Shown: positions 32,885-42,836, numbered from the stretch's first letter. The stretch: 64,000 bases of DNA from Frankiaceae bacterium (GCA_035556555.1 DATMES010000024.1:124001-188000); one strand, 5' to 3'. Numbers and translations are program-made. The notes: generated by a model not told the origin, from the letters alone.

Positions 32885-34263
32885 CGCGAGAACTTCTCGA
32901 ACGCGAACATCTTCGGGTCGACCTGCACGCCGTGGTCGGAGAGCTTGTCGAGGAACTTCGGCCGCAGGCCCGTCGACTTCAGCACGCCCTTGCTGCGGCC
33001 CGCGTCGTCGAAGCCCATGCCGTGGTCGAACAGGAAGATGTCCTGCAACGTCACCACGTCGCCCTCCATGCCCACGACCTCGGTGACGTGGGTGAAGCGG
33101 CGGGTGCCGTCCTTGAGGCGCGACTGGTGGACGATCAGGTCGAACGCGCTCGACACCTGTTCGCGGATCGCCCGGACCGGCAGCTCGAGCCCGGCCATCA
33201 GCACCATGGTCTCGAGGCGCGCGAGCGCGTCGCGCGGGGTGTTGGAGTGGACGGTGCAGATCGAGCCGTCGTGCCCGGTGTTCATCGCCTGGAGCATGTC
33301 GAGCGCGGCGGCGTCACGGACCTCGCCGACGACGATGCGGTCGGGGCGCATGCGCAGGGCGTTGCGGACGAGGTCGCGGATGGTGACCTCGCCGCGGTTC
33401 TCGATGTTCGGCGGGCGGGCCTCGAGCCGCAGGACGTGCTCCTGGTCGAGCTGGAGCTCGGCCGCGTCCTCGATCGTGATGATCCGCTCCTCCTCGGGGA
33501 TGAACGAGGAGAGGACGTTGAGCGTCGTCGTCTTGCCGGCGCCGGTGCCGCCGGAGACGAGGATGTTGAGGCGCCCCTCGACGCACGCGGCGAGGAAGTC
33601 GGCGACGGCGCGGGTCATCGTGCCGAAGCCGACGAGGTCGTCGACGCGGTACGGGTCCGAGGAGAACTTCCGGATCGTCAGCAGCGAGCCGTCGAGCGCC
33701 AGCGGCGCGATGATCGCGTTGACGCGGCTGCCGTCGGGCAGGCGGGCGTCGACCATCGGGCTGCTCTCGTCGACGCGCCGGCCGACGCGGCCCACGATCT
33801 TCTCGATCGTGCGGCGCAGGTGCATGTCGTCGCTGAAGCCGCCCTCGACCGGGTAGAGCTTGCCGGAGCGCTCGACGTAGATGGAGCCGGGGCCGTTGAC
33901 CATGACCTCGGTGACGTCGGGGTCGCGCAGGAACGGCTCCAGCGGGCCGTAGCCGAGGATGTCGTCGGCGATGTCCTGCGCGATGCGCGTGCGGTCGTTG
34001 GTCGTGAGCGGCGTCTCCTCGGTGCGCAGCACCTCCTGGAGCGTGTGCCTGACCTTGGTCTCGAGCTCCGACTGGGTCATCCGCGCGTCGTACAGCGTCG
34101 GCCCGAGGCTCTCCAGCAGCGCCTGGTGCACCGTGCGCTTGAGGTCGGCGAACGGGTCGACGTGGCGAGCCCGCGACCGCGTGGGACCGGTGGCCACATC
34201 GGCCGTCGACGTCTCGGCGGTCTTGGTCTTCTTCGCCTGGGCGAGGCGGTCGGCGAGGCTCAT
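32881..34263 (-). CDS. cpaF: Tad pilus secretion ATPase CpaF/TadA
   Basis: 460 aa. Walker A NILVSGGTGAGKTTTLNVL, Asp box IITIEDAAELQL, Walker B RMRPDRIVVGEVRDAAALDMLQAMNTGHDGS and His box are all present, as is the N-terminal YGPLEPFLRDPDVTEVMVNG of the TadA/CpaF family. It powers pilus extension (and in some relatives retraction) at the cytoplasmic face. Starts immediately after cpaE stop; overlaps tadB by ATGA. Confidence 0.96.
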   Translation of the reverse strand: MSLADRLAQAKKTKTAETSTADVATGPTRSRARHVDPFADLKRTVHQALLESLGPTLYDARMTQSELETKVRHTLQEVLRTEETPLTTNDRTRIAQDIADDILGYGPLEPFLRDPDVTEVMVNGPGSIYVERSGKLYPVEGGFSDDMHLRRTIEKIVGRVGRRVDESSPMVDARLPDGSRVNAIIAPLALDGSLLTIRKFSSDPYRVDDLVGFGTMTRAVADFLAACVEGRLNILVSGGTGAGKTTTLNVLSSFIPEEERIITIEDAAELQLDQEHVLRLEARPPNIENRGEVTIRDLVRNALRMRPDRIVVGEVRDAAALDMLQAMNTGHDGSICTVHSNTPRDALARLETMVLMAGLELPVRAIREQVSSAFDLIVHQSRLKDGTRRFTHVTEVVGMEGDVVTLQDIFLFDHGMGFDDAGRSKGVLKSTGLRPKFLDKLSDHGVQVDPKMFAFEKFSR

Positions 34264-35466
34264 CTACGACTTCTCCGAACGGCGACGGAGACCGAACCTT
34301 CGGTTGTCCGTACGCATCGAGGCGGGCAGGGCCTTGGCCGGCACTCCGGCCGCGAACGTCTCGGCGAACTGCTTGATCGCTTGCGAGACAGGGTGTCCCG
34401 GCTCGTCGAGAACGATCGGCACGCCGCGGTTGATGGACGCGGGCACCGAGCGCGACGACGGGATCTGGACGGCGATGGGGACGCGCAGCGTCTTCTCGAC
34501 CTCGTTGAGCTGCAGTCCCACCTTGGAGTCGGCGCGGTTGAGGACGACGCGCCAACGGTCGCGCGGGTAGTTGAGCAGGTCGAGCGTCTCCAGCGTCAGC
34601 TTGAGGTTCTTCAAGGCCGGGATGTCGAGCGTCGCGAGCAGCGCGACGTAGTCGCTCTCGTCGAACGCCGCGAGGACGTGGTCGGTGAACGCCGGCGGCG
34701 TGTCGACGACGACGAACTGGAACATCTGCCGGAGCAGCCGCAGAACCCGTCCGATGAGCGCGGCGGGGATCGTGTCGGCGGCGCCCGGCTCCACCGGCGC
34801 GACGAGCGTCGTCAGACCAGGGGAGTGGGGTGTCAGCAGCGCCGCGACCGCGGTCTCGTCGAGCGAGTCGGACATCGACACCGCGTCGGAGAGCGTGTGC
34901 GCGGGGAACAGCTGGAGCGCGATCGCGACGTCGCCGAACGCCAGGTCGAGGTCGACCAGGCAGACGTTGCGGCGGCCGCCGTCGGCCAGCGCCGCGGCGA
35001 GGTTGGTCGACACGGTGGTCTTCCCCGCGCCGCCCTTCGCCGAGAACACCGTGATGAGCCTGCCGAGCTCCACGGGCTCGTCGGACGTGCTGCCCAGCCC
35101 GGCCTTCTCGCGGACGGCGTGCGAGAGCTGCACGGTGCGCTGCACGGCGGCGAGGACGCCGTCGATGTCGCGCTCCTTGACGACCTCGCGGACGCCCGCG
35201 CGCAGCGCGTCCGACAGCGTCGCCGTGTCGATGCGCGGGCGGACGAGGATGACGCCGAGCATCGGGCGTTGCAGCCGCATCGCGTCGCTCAGCGCGAGCG
35301 CGCCCTCGAGGTCGACGTGCGGGCCGATGAGCACGACGTCGACGTCCTGCTGCTCGTTGATGCGGCGGTACGCGGCGTCCAGGTCGGGCACGACGACGCT
35401 GCCCGACCCAGCGGCGCCGCGCAGCGCCTCCTGCGACAGGGCGTCGGGCTCGACGACGACGATCAA
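34264..35466 (-). CDS. cpaE: Pilus assembly protein CpaE/TadZ (MinD-like ATPase)
   Basis: 400 aa from TTG 35466, with AGGAAAGGA about 7 nt upstream. An N-terminal pseudo-receiver (VVVPDLDAAYRRINEQQDVDVVLIGPHVDLEG) is followed by a ParA/MinD-type ATPase: deviant Walker A TVFSAKGGAGKTTVSTNLAA, switch VDLDLAFGDVAIAL and VVVDTPPAFTD. TadZ proteins position the Tad machine at the pole or site of assembly. Confidence 0.93.
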   Translation of the reverse strand: MIVVVEPDALSQEALRGAAGSGSVVVPDLDAAYRRINEQQDVDVVLIGPHVDLEGALALSDAMRLQRPMLGVILVRPRIDTATLSDALRAGVREVVKERDIDGVLAAVQRTVQLSHAVREKAGLGSTSDEPVELGRLITVFSAKGGAGKTTVSTNLAAALADGGRRNVCLVDLDLAFGDVAIALQLFPAHTLSDAVSMSDSLDETAVAALLTPHSPGLTTLVAPVEPGAADTIPAALIGRVLRLLRQMFQFVVVDTPPAFTDHVLAAFDESDYVALLATLDIPALKNLKLTLETLDLLNYPRDRWRVVLNRADSKVGLQLNEVEKTLRVPIAVQIPSSRSVPASINRGVPIVLDEPGHPVSQAIKQFAETFAAGVPAKALPASMRTDNRRFGLRRRSEKS

Positions 35467-35494
35467 AGTGGGTCCTTTCCTGCTGTAGGAGCGG

Positions 35495-36232
35495 TTACTC
35501 GAGGAGGTCGGCGTCCGTCAGGACGCGGCGACGGGTGATGACCGAGTCCTCGTTGAGGAGGCCGAAGTACAGGTCGCCCTTGCGCTGCGCGTGGATGATC
35601 TTCTCCGCCTCCTCCTGCGTCGTGGCCAGCGTGAGGATCGCCGTCGGCAGAGACTCCTTGTTGGCCTGCGCGGCCGGTGCCGCCTTGAGCGTCGTCGGCC
35701 CGACGGCGAGGACCGTGATCTTCGGCAGCAGGAGCGTCGTGATCTCCTCGTCCGGTCTGGCGTTGGGGCCCTCGAACTTCACCGTGCCGGACAGGAAGAT
35801 GACGACGTTCGACCCAGGCCGTAGGAAGCCGGCCACGCGTTCGGGGTCGCCCAGGCGCACCGACATCGCGATCTTCCCCGTGGGGATCGCCAGCGCGCTC
35901 GTGGTGCCGGAGACCGCGAACTTGTTCCGAATGATCTGCTCGCCGGGGTAGATGTCGCCGACGGCGACCAGCTCGCTGATCGGTCGCGGGTCGCTGAGCA
36001 CGCCCTCGATCGTCGCGGATCGGGGGATGCGCTGCAGCCTGAACGCGCCCGCCTTCTCCGCGTTGGAGCCGAGCGTGCCGGCGCGGATGAGCGTCTTCGC
36101 GACGAGCACCTCCACCGGCTCCTGGTCCTTCAGGGCGCGGTCGTCCGCCTGGCGGACGTACGCGAAGATCAGCAGCGTCCCCAGCGCGGCCACGACGAGC
36201 GCGGCGACGAGCAAGAGCGTTCGGCGACCCAC
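35495..36232 (-). CDS. cpaB: Pilus assembly protein CpaB/RcpC
   Basis: 245 aa. N-terminal anchor RTLLLVAALVVAALGTLLIFAYV, then an SAF domain (VEVLVAKTLIRAGTLGSNAE) and VGDIYPGEQIIRNKFAV...IAMSVRLGDPERVAGFLRPGSNVVIFLSG, the CpaB/RcpC signature. In Gram-negatives this protein joins the secretin; in actinobacteria, without an outer-membrane secretin, it probably shapes an envelope channel or binds wall glycan. Confidence 0.92.
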   Translation of the reverse strand: MGRRTLLLVAALVVAALGTLLIFAYVRQADDRALKDQEPVEVLVAKTLIRAGTLGSNAEKAGAFRLQRIPRSATIEGVLSDPRPISELVAVGDIYPGEQIIRNKFAVSGTTSALAIPTGKIAMSVRLGDPERVAGFLRPGSNVVIFLSGTVKFEGPNARPDEEITTLLLPKITVLAVGPTTLKAAPAAQANKESLPTAILTLATTQEEAEKIIHAQRKGDLYFGLLNEDSVITRRRVLTDADLLE

Positions 36233-36300
36233 GGATCAGCCCCTCACTGTCGAGCGGAAACGGGCGGGCAGGGCGGATCGCCCGCCCCCGGCGTAGGTGT

Positions 36301-38124
36301 TCATCGGATGAGCACCGTCCCGGACTCGGGACGGGCCACGGAGTCGTTCGGGTCGGGCGCCATGACGAGCGTGCCCTGACCGCCGATCTCCAGCTTGTTG
36401 GCCCAGAACTGCGCGTTCGTCTGCACCTGGGCTGCCTGGCCCGTGTAGTCGAACGTCGCGTTCGGCACGAAGAGGATGCCGCGCAGCACGATCGCGGCCT
36501 GGCCGCCGAGCTCCTGCGTCTGCGTGGACTCGTTCCACAGCGCGAGCTTGCCGAAGCGGGAGTTCTGGCACTCCTCGTCGCAGGAGTCGGTGTCGGGGCG
36601 CGGATTGGTGAGGTAGAGCGCACCACTCCCGGCGCCGAACGCGATGTGCCCGGTCTTCATGTAGACGAACGACCGCTCGACGAAGATCGCGCCCTGGCTG
36701 CCCTTGGTGAAGTTGCCGCCGCGCAGGAAGAGGATGCCCTCCGTGCTCGCCGAGGGGACGACCTCGCCGAGGGCGTTCTGCGTCGGGCAGGCGGTCGCGC
36801 TGAGCAGCGGGACGTTCATCGCGAAGCAGCCGCCTTCGACGTGGATGCCGCCGCGCGACACGACGTTGCCGCCCGCGAAGATGAGGCGGCCGCGCACCGT
36901 CACCGTGTTGCAGTCGAGGTACCAGTTGCCGGCGGGTACGTAGATCGTGGCGCCGGTGCCGACGGTGCAGTTGTTCGGCCAGCCGAGGATGCCGTTGGCG
37001 ACGCTGACCGTCTTGAACGCCGTCGAGGAGAACACCGCCGAGTGCGCGTACGGCTGCGGGGTGTTGCTGTCGAACGCGTTCTCCAGCGACGTGACGTACG
37101 CCTCCGGCGAGTCGGGGCAGTCGTCGGTGCCGGCGCAGTCGTAGATGTTCGTGACCGGCGTCGCGCCGAAGCGCTCGCCCATGATCTCGGGCGTCGGCAG
37201 CAGCAGGTCGCTGCCGGGCGCGATCGTGTCGGGGTTGTACGCCTCGCCGGGGTTGGCGTCGGAGTTCAGCGCGTACGAGTAGATGGTCCCCTGGCCGACG
37301 CCGTCGACGCCGTGGGCCCAGACGTGGCCGCCGGCCGCGGACTCGGCGACGTCGATGACCCACGGCTTGTTGTTGGGGCAGTCGTTGGGGTCACGGCCGG
37401 AGGACTCGACGGCGATGATGCCGGGCCGGTCGTCGACGGCCGAGATCTCGATGGACGCCTGGCCGCTGGTGAGGATCGCCTGGCACTCGTTGTCCTCGAG
37501 GACGTTGAGCGCCGCGATCGGCCCCTCGTCGCCGAGCGTGGTGGTCGAGCGGGCGACGCTGGTCACGGTCGTCGCCGTGCCGTCCTGGCCGAACACCGAG
37601 GAGAACGCCGGCTCCTGGTCCTGCTGCACGGTCACGGCGATCCGCCCGCAGGGGTCCTCGCCGTCGGTCTCGGGGTCGATCGCCTGCGTGACCGTGTCGC
37701 CGGTGGTGACGTTCGGCTCGGTGAGCAGCGCGGAGTCGTCGGCGACGGGCCAGGTGATCGCGATCGTGAACTCGTCGACCGTGCCCCGCGCCACGGTGGG
37801 CGCCGGCGGGTTGGTGGGGCAGGCCGCGGCCGTCTCCGGCAGCACGCCGCAGCCGGTGGTGCCGGGGACGGTGAAGCCGAGGTTGGTGGCGAGGTAGCTC
37901 CACGCGTCGACGCAGGCCTGTCGCGGGTTGGCTGTGCCCGCCGCGGTGTCGAGCTGGCCCGCGCCGGCGATGGCGGCGGCGTCGGCGGCGAGCCGGGTCT
38001 CGCGGCGGTTCTGCCGCAGTGACGCGAGGTCGACGACGAGCGCGGCCATGCCGAGGACAGCGAGCAGCAGGAGCCCGTAGAGGATGGCGTACGCGCCGTC
38101 GTCGCCGCGCGGCCGGCGCGTCAC
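36301..38124 (-). CDS. TadG-like pilus-associated surface protein
   Basis: 607 aa from GTG 38124, overlapping the tadE stop (GTGA). N-terminus RGDDGAYAILYGLLLLAVLGMAALVVDLASLRQNRRETRLAADAAAIAGAGQL is the Tad-like (TadE/G) membrane anchor. A large Cys-containing extracellular part follows with many DPN/DT turns and repeated short beta motifs (IFVERSFVYMKTGHIAFGAG, IVLRGILFVPNATFDYTG), suggestive of a right-handed beta-helix. It may be a minor tip or adhesin-type component. Twelve or more cysteines suggest multiple disulfides. Confidence 0.78.
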   Translation of the reverse strand: MTRRPRGDDGAYAILYGLLLLAVLGMAALVVDLASLRQNRRETRLAADAAAIAGAGQLDTAAGTANPRQACVDAWSYLATNLGFTVPGTTGCGVLPETAAACPTNPPAPTVARGTVDEFTIAITWPVADDSALLTEPNVTTGDTVTQAIDPETDGEDPCGRIAVTVQQDQEPAFSSVFGQDGTATTVTSVARSTTTLGDEGPIAALNVLEDNECQAILTSGQASIEISAVDDRPGIIAVESSGRDPNDCPNNKPWVIDVAESAAGGHVWAHGVDGVGQGTIYSYALNSDANPGEAYNPDTIAPGSDLLLPTPEIMGERFGATPVTNIYDCAGTDDCPDSPEAYVTSLENAFDSNTPQPYAHSAVFSSTAFKTVSVANGILGWPNNCTVGTGATIYVPAGNWYLDCNTVTVRGRLIFAGGNVVSRGGIHVEGGCFAMNVPLLSATACPTQNALGEVVPSASTEGILFLRGGNFTKGSQGAIFVERSFVYMKTGHIAFGAGSGALYLTNPRPDTDSCDEECQNSRFGKLALWNESTQTQELGGQAAIVLRGILFVPNATFDYTGQAAQVQTNAQFWANKLEIGGQGTLVMAPDPNDSVARPESGTVLIR

Positions 38125-38639
38125 GCCGCGGCCTCGAAGTGCGTGACGGACTCGCTGCCGACGTTGATCGAGCCCCCGAAGAACAGCACGTCGAACACCG
38201 TGTCACTGCGCACGACGACCTGCACGCGGTCGTCGTCGCGGTTGTCGTCGACGCACGGCTCGGACGACGAGGGGCCGCCGGTGCCCTCGGTGAGGCTCTT
38301 GGTCTCCTCCTCGGTGACGTACGCGACGCAGACGTAGCGGCCCGGCCTGTCGTCGTCGAGGTCGGAGCCGGCGGCCGACTCGGCGACCTCGAGCACCTTC
38401 GCCAGCCAGGTGTCGATGTCGCCGGCGTTGCCGGGGGCCGACGCCGTCAACGACAGCGTGGCGCCGTAGCGCGACGCCTCGCGCGCCGTCTGCGTGAGGT
38501 TGATCTTCTGGTTGAACGCGAAGCCGAAGTTGATGATCCCGAACACGAGCGCGAGGAAGAGGGGGAAGAGCAGCGCGAACTCGACCGCCGCCGCACCGTG
38601 GTCACGGTGCGCCGTCGCGGCGAGTCGTGCTCGTCCCAT
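38121..38639 (-). CDS. tadE: TadE-family minor pilin-like protein
   Basis: 172 aa from ATG 38639, with GGGAAGGGG 7 nt upstream; an in-frame start at 38720 is less likely. HRDHGAAAVEFALLFPLFLALVFGIINFGFAFNQKINLTQTAREASRYGA is the TadE signature, with a prepilin-like cleavage region. The C-terminal domain has two cysteines (RYVCVAYV, SEPCVDD). First gene of the leftward Tad operon. Confidence 0.9.
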   Translation of the reverse strand: MGRARLAATAHRDHGAAAVEFALLFPLFLALVFGIINFGFAFNQKINLTQTAREASRYGATLSLTASAPGNAGDIDTWLAKVLEVAESAAGSDLDDDRPGRYVCVAYVTEEETKSLTEGTGGPSSSEPCVDDNRDDDRVQVVVRSDTVFDVLFFGGSINVGSESVTHFEAAA

Positions 38640-38780
38640 GCGGGCGCCCCTTCCCGTCACGATCTTGACCCTGGTCGATCCAACCAGCAATGACCCGCCG
38701 CATGCCTCCTGTTGGCCCAAAAGTGTCCGATCGACGTCTCGGACGGGCCGAAGGTCCCGAACCGGACGCCTGGCAGCCTC

Positions 38781-40289
38781 CTACCCGGCGGCGACGGTGA
38801 CGGTGACGTACGCGCGCCACCGCGGGTCGCGCCACAGCCGTGCGGCGTACGCCGCCGAGCGAAGCCCGAGCAGCACGATCGGCAGCGCGACGAGGACCGG
38901 CGCCTCCCACAGCCCGGTGGCCGTCGCGCCGGTGACCAGCAGGCCGGTGAGCGTCGTCTGCGCCGCCATCCGTACCGAGTAGACGGCCATCGTGCCCGGC
39001 GGCGCCGGCGTGTCGCGGCGGCCTCTCAGGTCGGCGCGGTGCGGGCGCAGGACCGACAGCCGTAACGACGTCCCGACGACGGACACGACGGACGCGACGA
39101 CCGCGCAGGCCAGCCCGACGACGTCGGCGGTGGTGACCTCGCCCCGTACGCGCAGCAGCCCGGCGCCGACCGCGAGCGCGACGCAGACCAGCGTCGTCTC
39201 GGTGACGGCCCACGCCTTCGCGCGCAGCGCGAGACGCGGGTCGTGGGGGAGGGTCGCGAGCCAGACCGCGCCGCCACCGTCGAGGCAGAACGTGTTGACG
39301 CCGAACAGCAGCACCGCCCCCGACGCGACCAGTCCAGGGAGCAGCAGCAGCGTGCTCCACTGCACCCCCAGCGCGAACGTCACGAGCCCCGGCAGCAGCC
39401 CCAGCACGACCGCGCCGCGGCGCAGCGACGCCGAGCGCCACACGCCGGCACGGTCGACGGCGAGCAGCTCGCGGAACGCCGTACGGCGCGCGCCGCGGAC
39501 CCGGACGGCGCGTCCCTCGCTGCTCGCGCCGGCGTCGCCGGGGCGGCGCAGCGACCACGCGCACGCCCACCGTCCCGCGAGGACCGACAGCGCCGCGAGG
39601 ACGGCGAGCAGCGCGGTGGTGCCTGCCCAGCGGCCGACCGGCCCGCCGTTCGACGCCTGGCCCATCGCGGTGACGACGGAGACCGTGGGGCTGGCCTCGA
39701 GGACGTCGACCGTACGGCCTGTGCGCACGCCCAGGACGACGGCGCCGCCGACGACCGCGGCGATCCCCCAGAGCCACGCGCGTCCCGCGCTGGTCTGGCG
39801 GACGCCCGCGACGAGCCACGAGCCCGCCTGGCCGAGGGCGGCGGCGAAGACGACGTACGCGACGACGGTCGGCACGGCGTACAGCGCACCCCACGACCTC
39901 GGCAGGAAGAACGCCGTGCCCGCGGCCAGCACGACGAGCTGGCTGATCCACGCGAGGTTGATGGGCAGGACCGCGAGGCCGGTGAGGTAGTGGGTCTCGG
40001 GGCGGATCGGGTACGCGACGAGCTGGTCGGCGGGGTAGAGCTCGTTGCCGCCGCCCGCGGTGAGGGGCGAGACGACGGAGAGCAGCAGGAAGCCGAGGTA
40101 GACCGTCGGCGCGATGATGCCCGCGTCGAGGCGCACGCTCTCCGGGGCGAGCTGCGCGCCGGCGAGCACGCCGACGAGGGCGAGCGGGATGAGCGACGCG
40201 AGTGCCGCCAGACCGCGGCGGGCGCGCGGCGAGCGGACCATGCGCCAGCGCAGCGCCACGAGCGCGCGGAGCTGCCGGTACGCCGTCAT
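38781..40289 (-). CDS. ABC-2-type transporter permease
   Basis: 502 aa from ATG 40289, which overlaps the ATPase stop (ATGA). About twelve hydrophobic stretches, e.g. LAALASLIPLALVGVLAGAQLA, YLGFLLLSVVSPLTAGGG and VALPIVLLGLRSAAYAARLWRD. The GGGNELYPADQLVAYPIRPETHYL loop is typical of large ABC-2 exporters. Cargo unknown. Works with the ATPase at 40286. Confidence 0.8.
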   Translation of the reverse strand: MTAYRQLRALVALRWRMVRSPRARRGLAALASLIPLALVGVLAGAQLAPESVRLDAGIIAPTVYLGFLLLSVVSPLTAGGGNELYPADQLVAYPIRPETHYLTGLAVLPINLAWISQLVVLAAGTAFFLPRSWGALYAVPTVVAYVVFAAALGQAGSWLVAGVRQTSAGRAWLWGIAAVVGGAVVLGVRTGRTVDVLEASPTVSVVTAMGQASNGGPVGRWAGTTALLAVLAALSVLAGRWACAWSLRRPGDAGASSEGRAVRVRGARRTAFRELLAVDRAGVWRSASLRRGAVVLGLLPGLVTFALGVQWSTLLLLPGLVASGAVLLFGVNTFCLDGGGAVWLATLPHDPRLALRAKAWAVTETTLVCVALAVGAGLLRVRGEVTTADVVGLACAVVASVVSVVGTSLRLSVLRPHRADLRGRRDTPAPPGTMAVYSVRMAAQTTLTGLLVTGATATGLWEAPVLVALPIVLLGLRSAAYAARLWRDPRWRAYVTVTVAAG

Positions 40290-40993
40290 CCCAGGAGCGC
40301 CCGGTAGCGCGCGGCCCCCGCTTCGCCCGCGAGCTCCGCGGCCGGTGCCGCGGCGACCGCGCGGCCACCGCGCAGGACGACCGCCTCGTCGCACGCCTCG
40401 ACCGCGAGCGCGAGCAGGTGCGTCGACACGACCACCGCGCCGCCGCCGAGCCGCGCCTCGCGGATGACGTCCATCGTCGCCTCGACGCCGAGCGGGTCCA
40501 CGCCGTCGAACGGCTCGTCCAGCAGCAGCAGCGCGGGCTCGTGGAACGCCGCCAGCACCACCGACAGCCGGCGCCCCATGCCGTGCGAGAAGCCGGCCGT
40601 GATCCGGTGCGTGGCGGTGCCGAGGTCGAAGCGTTCGAGCAGGTCGCGGCCGCGGTCCTCCCAGCCGGTGAGCCCGCGCAGCGTCGCCGCGAGCTGGAGG
40701 TGCTCCCACGGCGTCGCGCGCGGGATCAGCCCGCCGACGTCGGGGCAGTAGCCGACCCGCTCCCGTACGCCCGCCGGGTCGAGCCGCGCGTCGACGCCGC
40801 CGATCACGACGCGGCCCGCGGACGGCGGGAGGACGCCGGCGAGCGCGCGCAGGGTCGTGGACTTGCCGGCGCCGTTGCGGCCGACGAGGGCCACGCCGGC
40901 CCCTGGCCGTACGGTCAGGTCGAGGCCCTCGACAGCGCGAACGGACCCGAACTCGACGGTGAGCCCGGTGACCTCCGCGACGGCCGCGCTCAT
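40286..40993 (-). CDS. ABC transporter ATP-binding protein (exporter type)
   Basis: 235 aa. Walker A LVGRNGAGKSTTLRAL, Q-loop VGYCPDVGGLIPRATPWEHLQLAATLRGL, Walker B LLLLDEPFDGVDPLG and switch His in VVVSTHLLAL. The signature is FSHGMGRRLSV, a variant common in export ATPases in place of LSGGQ. Starts two bases after a hairpin repeat that fills the gap behind the acyl-CoA ligase. Confidence 0.9.
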   Translation of the reverse strand: MSAAVAEVTGLTVEFGSVRAVEGLDLTVRPGAGVALVGRNGAGKSTTLRALAGVLPPSAGRVVIGGVDARLDPAGVRERVGYCPDVGGLIPRATPWEHLQLAATLRGLTGWEDRGRDLLERFDLGTATHRITAGFSHGMGRRLSVVLAAFHEPALLLLDEPFDGVDPLGVEATMDVIREARLGGGAVVVSTHLLALAVEACDEAVVLRGGRAVAAAPAAELAGEAGAARYRALLG

Positions 40994-40994
40994 G

Positions 40995-41043
40995 CCGGGG
41001 TCCCCGCGGCGGCGCGAGCGCAGCGAGTGGCGTCGTGGGGGAG
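40995..41043. repeat. GC-rich dispersed repeat D, copy 1
   Basis: Runs from CCGGGGTCCCCGCGGC (40995-41010) to GTCGTGGGGGAG (41032-41043) with a GCG-rich imperfect hairpin between, and almost exactly fills the gap between the ligase stop and the ABC ATPase start. The same ends recur at 48554-48594 inside cysC. Confidence 0.7.
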
Positions 41044-41045
41044 GC

Positions 41046-42836
41046 TCAGGAGTAGAGCGCCTCGACGTCGTTGGCGAAGTCGGTGAGGACGACGTTGCGC
41101 TTGAGCTTGAGGCTCGGCGTCAGGTGGCCGGTCTCCTCGGTGAAGTCGCCCGGCAGGATGCGGAACGACCGGATCGACTCGGCCTTGGAGACGGCCTTGT
41201 TGGCCTCGTCGACCGCGGCCTGGATCGTGCCGCGCAGCTCCGCGTCGTCCACGAGGTCGGCGATCGTCGCGCCGTCGGGCTTGCCCGCCTGCTTCTTCCA
41301 GGCGGGGAACGCCTCCGGGTCGATCGTGACGAGCGCGCCGATGAACGGCTTGTTGTCGCCGACGACGAGGCACTGGCTCACGAGCGGGTGCGCGCGGAGC
41401 CGGTCCTCGAGGACGGCGGGGGCGACGTTCTTGCCGCCGGCCGTGACGATGAGCTCCTTCTTGCGGCCGGTGATGGTGACGTAGCCCTGGTCGTCGATCG
41501 TCCCGATGTCGCCCGAGTGGAACCACCCGTCGGCGTCGAGCGCCTCCTTGGTGGCCTTCGGGTTGTTGTAGTAGCCGCGGAAGATCTGCGCGCCCTTGAG
41601 GAGGATCTCGCCGTCCTCGGCGATGCGGACGCTGGTGCCGGGGATGGCACGTCCGACGGTGCCGATCCTCATGGCGTTCGGCAGGTTGAGGGTGGAGCCC
41701 GCGCTGGTCTCCGTGAGGCCGTACCCCTCGAGGATCGTCACGCCGATGCCGCGGAAGAAGTGCCCGAGCCGCGCGCCGAGCGGGGCGCCGCCGGAGACGC
41801 AGTGGGTGACGTTGCCGCCGAGGGCCGCGCGCAGCTTGGAGTAGACGAGCTTGTCGAACAGCGCGTGCTGCAGCTTCAGCGGGAGCGGGACGCTGCCCTT
41901 GTCGAGCGCCTCGGAGTACGAGATCGCGACCTTCTCGGCGAGGTCGAAGATCTTCCCCTTGCCGTCGGCGTGCGCCTTCTGCTTGGAGCCGTTGTAGACC
42001 TTCTCGAACACCCGCGGCACCGACAGGAGGAACGTCGGCTTGAACGTCGCCAGGTCGGCCAGCAGGTTCTTGACGTCGGCGCTGTGCGCGACCTTGACGC
42101 GGTTGGCGGTGGCGCCGAGCTGGATGATCCGGCCGAACACGTGCGCGAGCGGCAGGAACAGCAGCGTCGAGCCGGTCTCGTTGTAGAACTCGCCGAGGCC
42201 CTCGCTCGTCGACGCGATGTCGAAGAGGAAGTTGCCGTGCGTCAGCTCGCAGCCTTTGGGGCGGCCGGTCGTGCCGGACGTGTAGATGATCGTCGCGAGC
42301 GTGTCGGGGGTGAGCGCGCCGTGCCGCGCGTCGAGGGTCGCGCGCTCGACGCCCTTGCCCTGCTCGACGAGCTTCTCGAGGTCGCCGCTGTCGATGGCCC
42401 ACGAGTGGCGCAGGTCGGGCAGCTTGCCGCGCACCGACGCGACCGTCTCGGAGTGGCCGTCGTTCTCGACGATCACAGCGACGGCGCCGGAGTCGGAGAG
42501 GATCCACTCGACCTGCTCGGCCGACGACGTCTCGTAGATCGGCACGGTGATGCCGCCGGCCGCCCAGATCGCGTAGTCGGCGAGCGCCCACTCGTAGCGC
42601 GTACGGCTCATGAGGCCGACGCGGTCGCCGACCTGCACGCCGGACGCCACGAAGCCGGCGGCGAGCGCGCGGACCTCCTCGGCGAACTGGCGCGACGTGA
42701 CGTCGGACCAGCCGCCGCCGGAGCGCTTGGCGAAGATGACGTCGTCGGGGTGGTCGCGCTCGTTGTCCCACACCATGTCGGTGAGGTTGCCGCTCGTGGG
42801 CTCGGCGATCCGGACGGGGCTCGTGTACTCCTTCAT
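41046..42836 (-). CDS. Long-chain acyl-CoA synthetase (AMP-forming), FadD15-like
   Basis: 596 aa. Motif I IIYTSGTTGRPKGCELTHGN (P-loop), motif II GYGLTETSAGSTLN, motif III GWFHSGDIGTIDDQGYVTITGRKKELIVTAGGKNVAP. The usual length of the mycobacterial FadD15 / long-chain ligase group. Activates fatty acids to acyl-CoA through an acyl-adenylate. Fits the acyl-CoA theme (WS/DGAT, CoA transferase) elsewhere in the window. Confidence 0.95.
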   Translation of the reverse strand: MKEYTSPVRIAEPTSGNLTDMVWDNERDHPDDVIFAKRSGGGWSDVTSRQFAEEVRALAAGFVASGVQVGDRVGLMSRTRYEWALADYAIWAAGGITVPIYETSSAEQVEWILSDSGAVAVIVENDGHSETVASVRGKLPDLRHSWAIDSGDLEKLVEQGKGVERATLDARHGALTPDTLATIIYTSGTTGRPKGCELTHGNFLFDIASTSEGLGEFYNETGSTLLFLPLAHVFGRIIQLGATANRVKVAHSADVKNLLADLATFKPTFLLSVPRVFEKVYNGSKQKAHADGKGKIFDLAEKVAISYSEALDKGSVPLPLKLQHALFDKLVYSKLRAALGGNVTHCVSGGAPLGARLGHFFRGIGVTILEGYGLTETSAGSTLNLPNAMRIGTVGRAIPGTSVRIAEDGEILLKGAQIFRGYYNNPKATKEALDADGWFHSGDIGTIDDQGYVTITGRKKELIVTAGGKNVAPAVLEDRLRAHPLVSQCLVVGDNKPFIGALVTIDPEAFPAWKKQAGKPDGATIADLVDDAELRGTIQAAVDEANKAVSKAESIRSFRILPGDFTEETGHLTPSLKLKRNVVLTDFANDVEALYS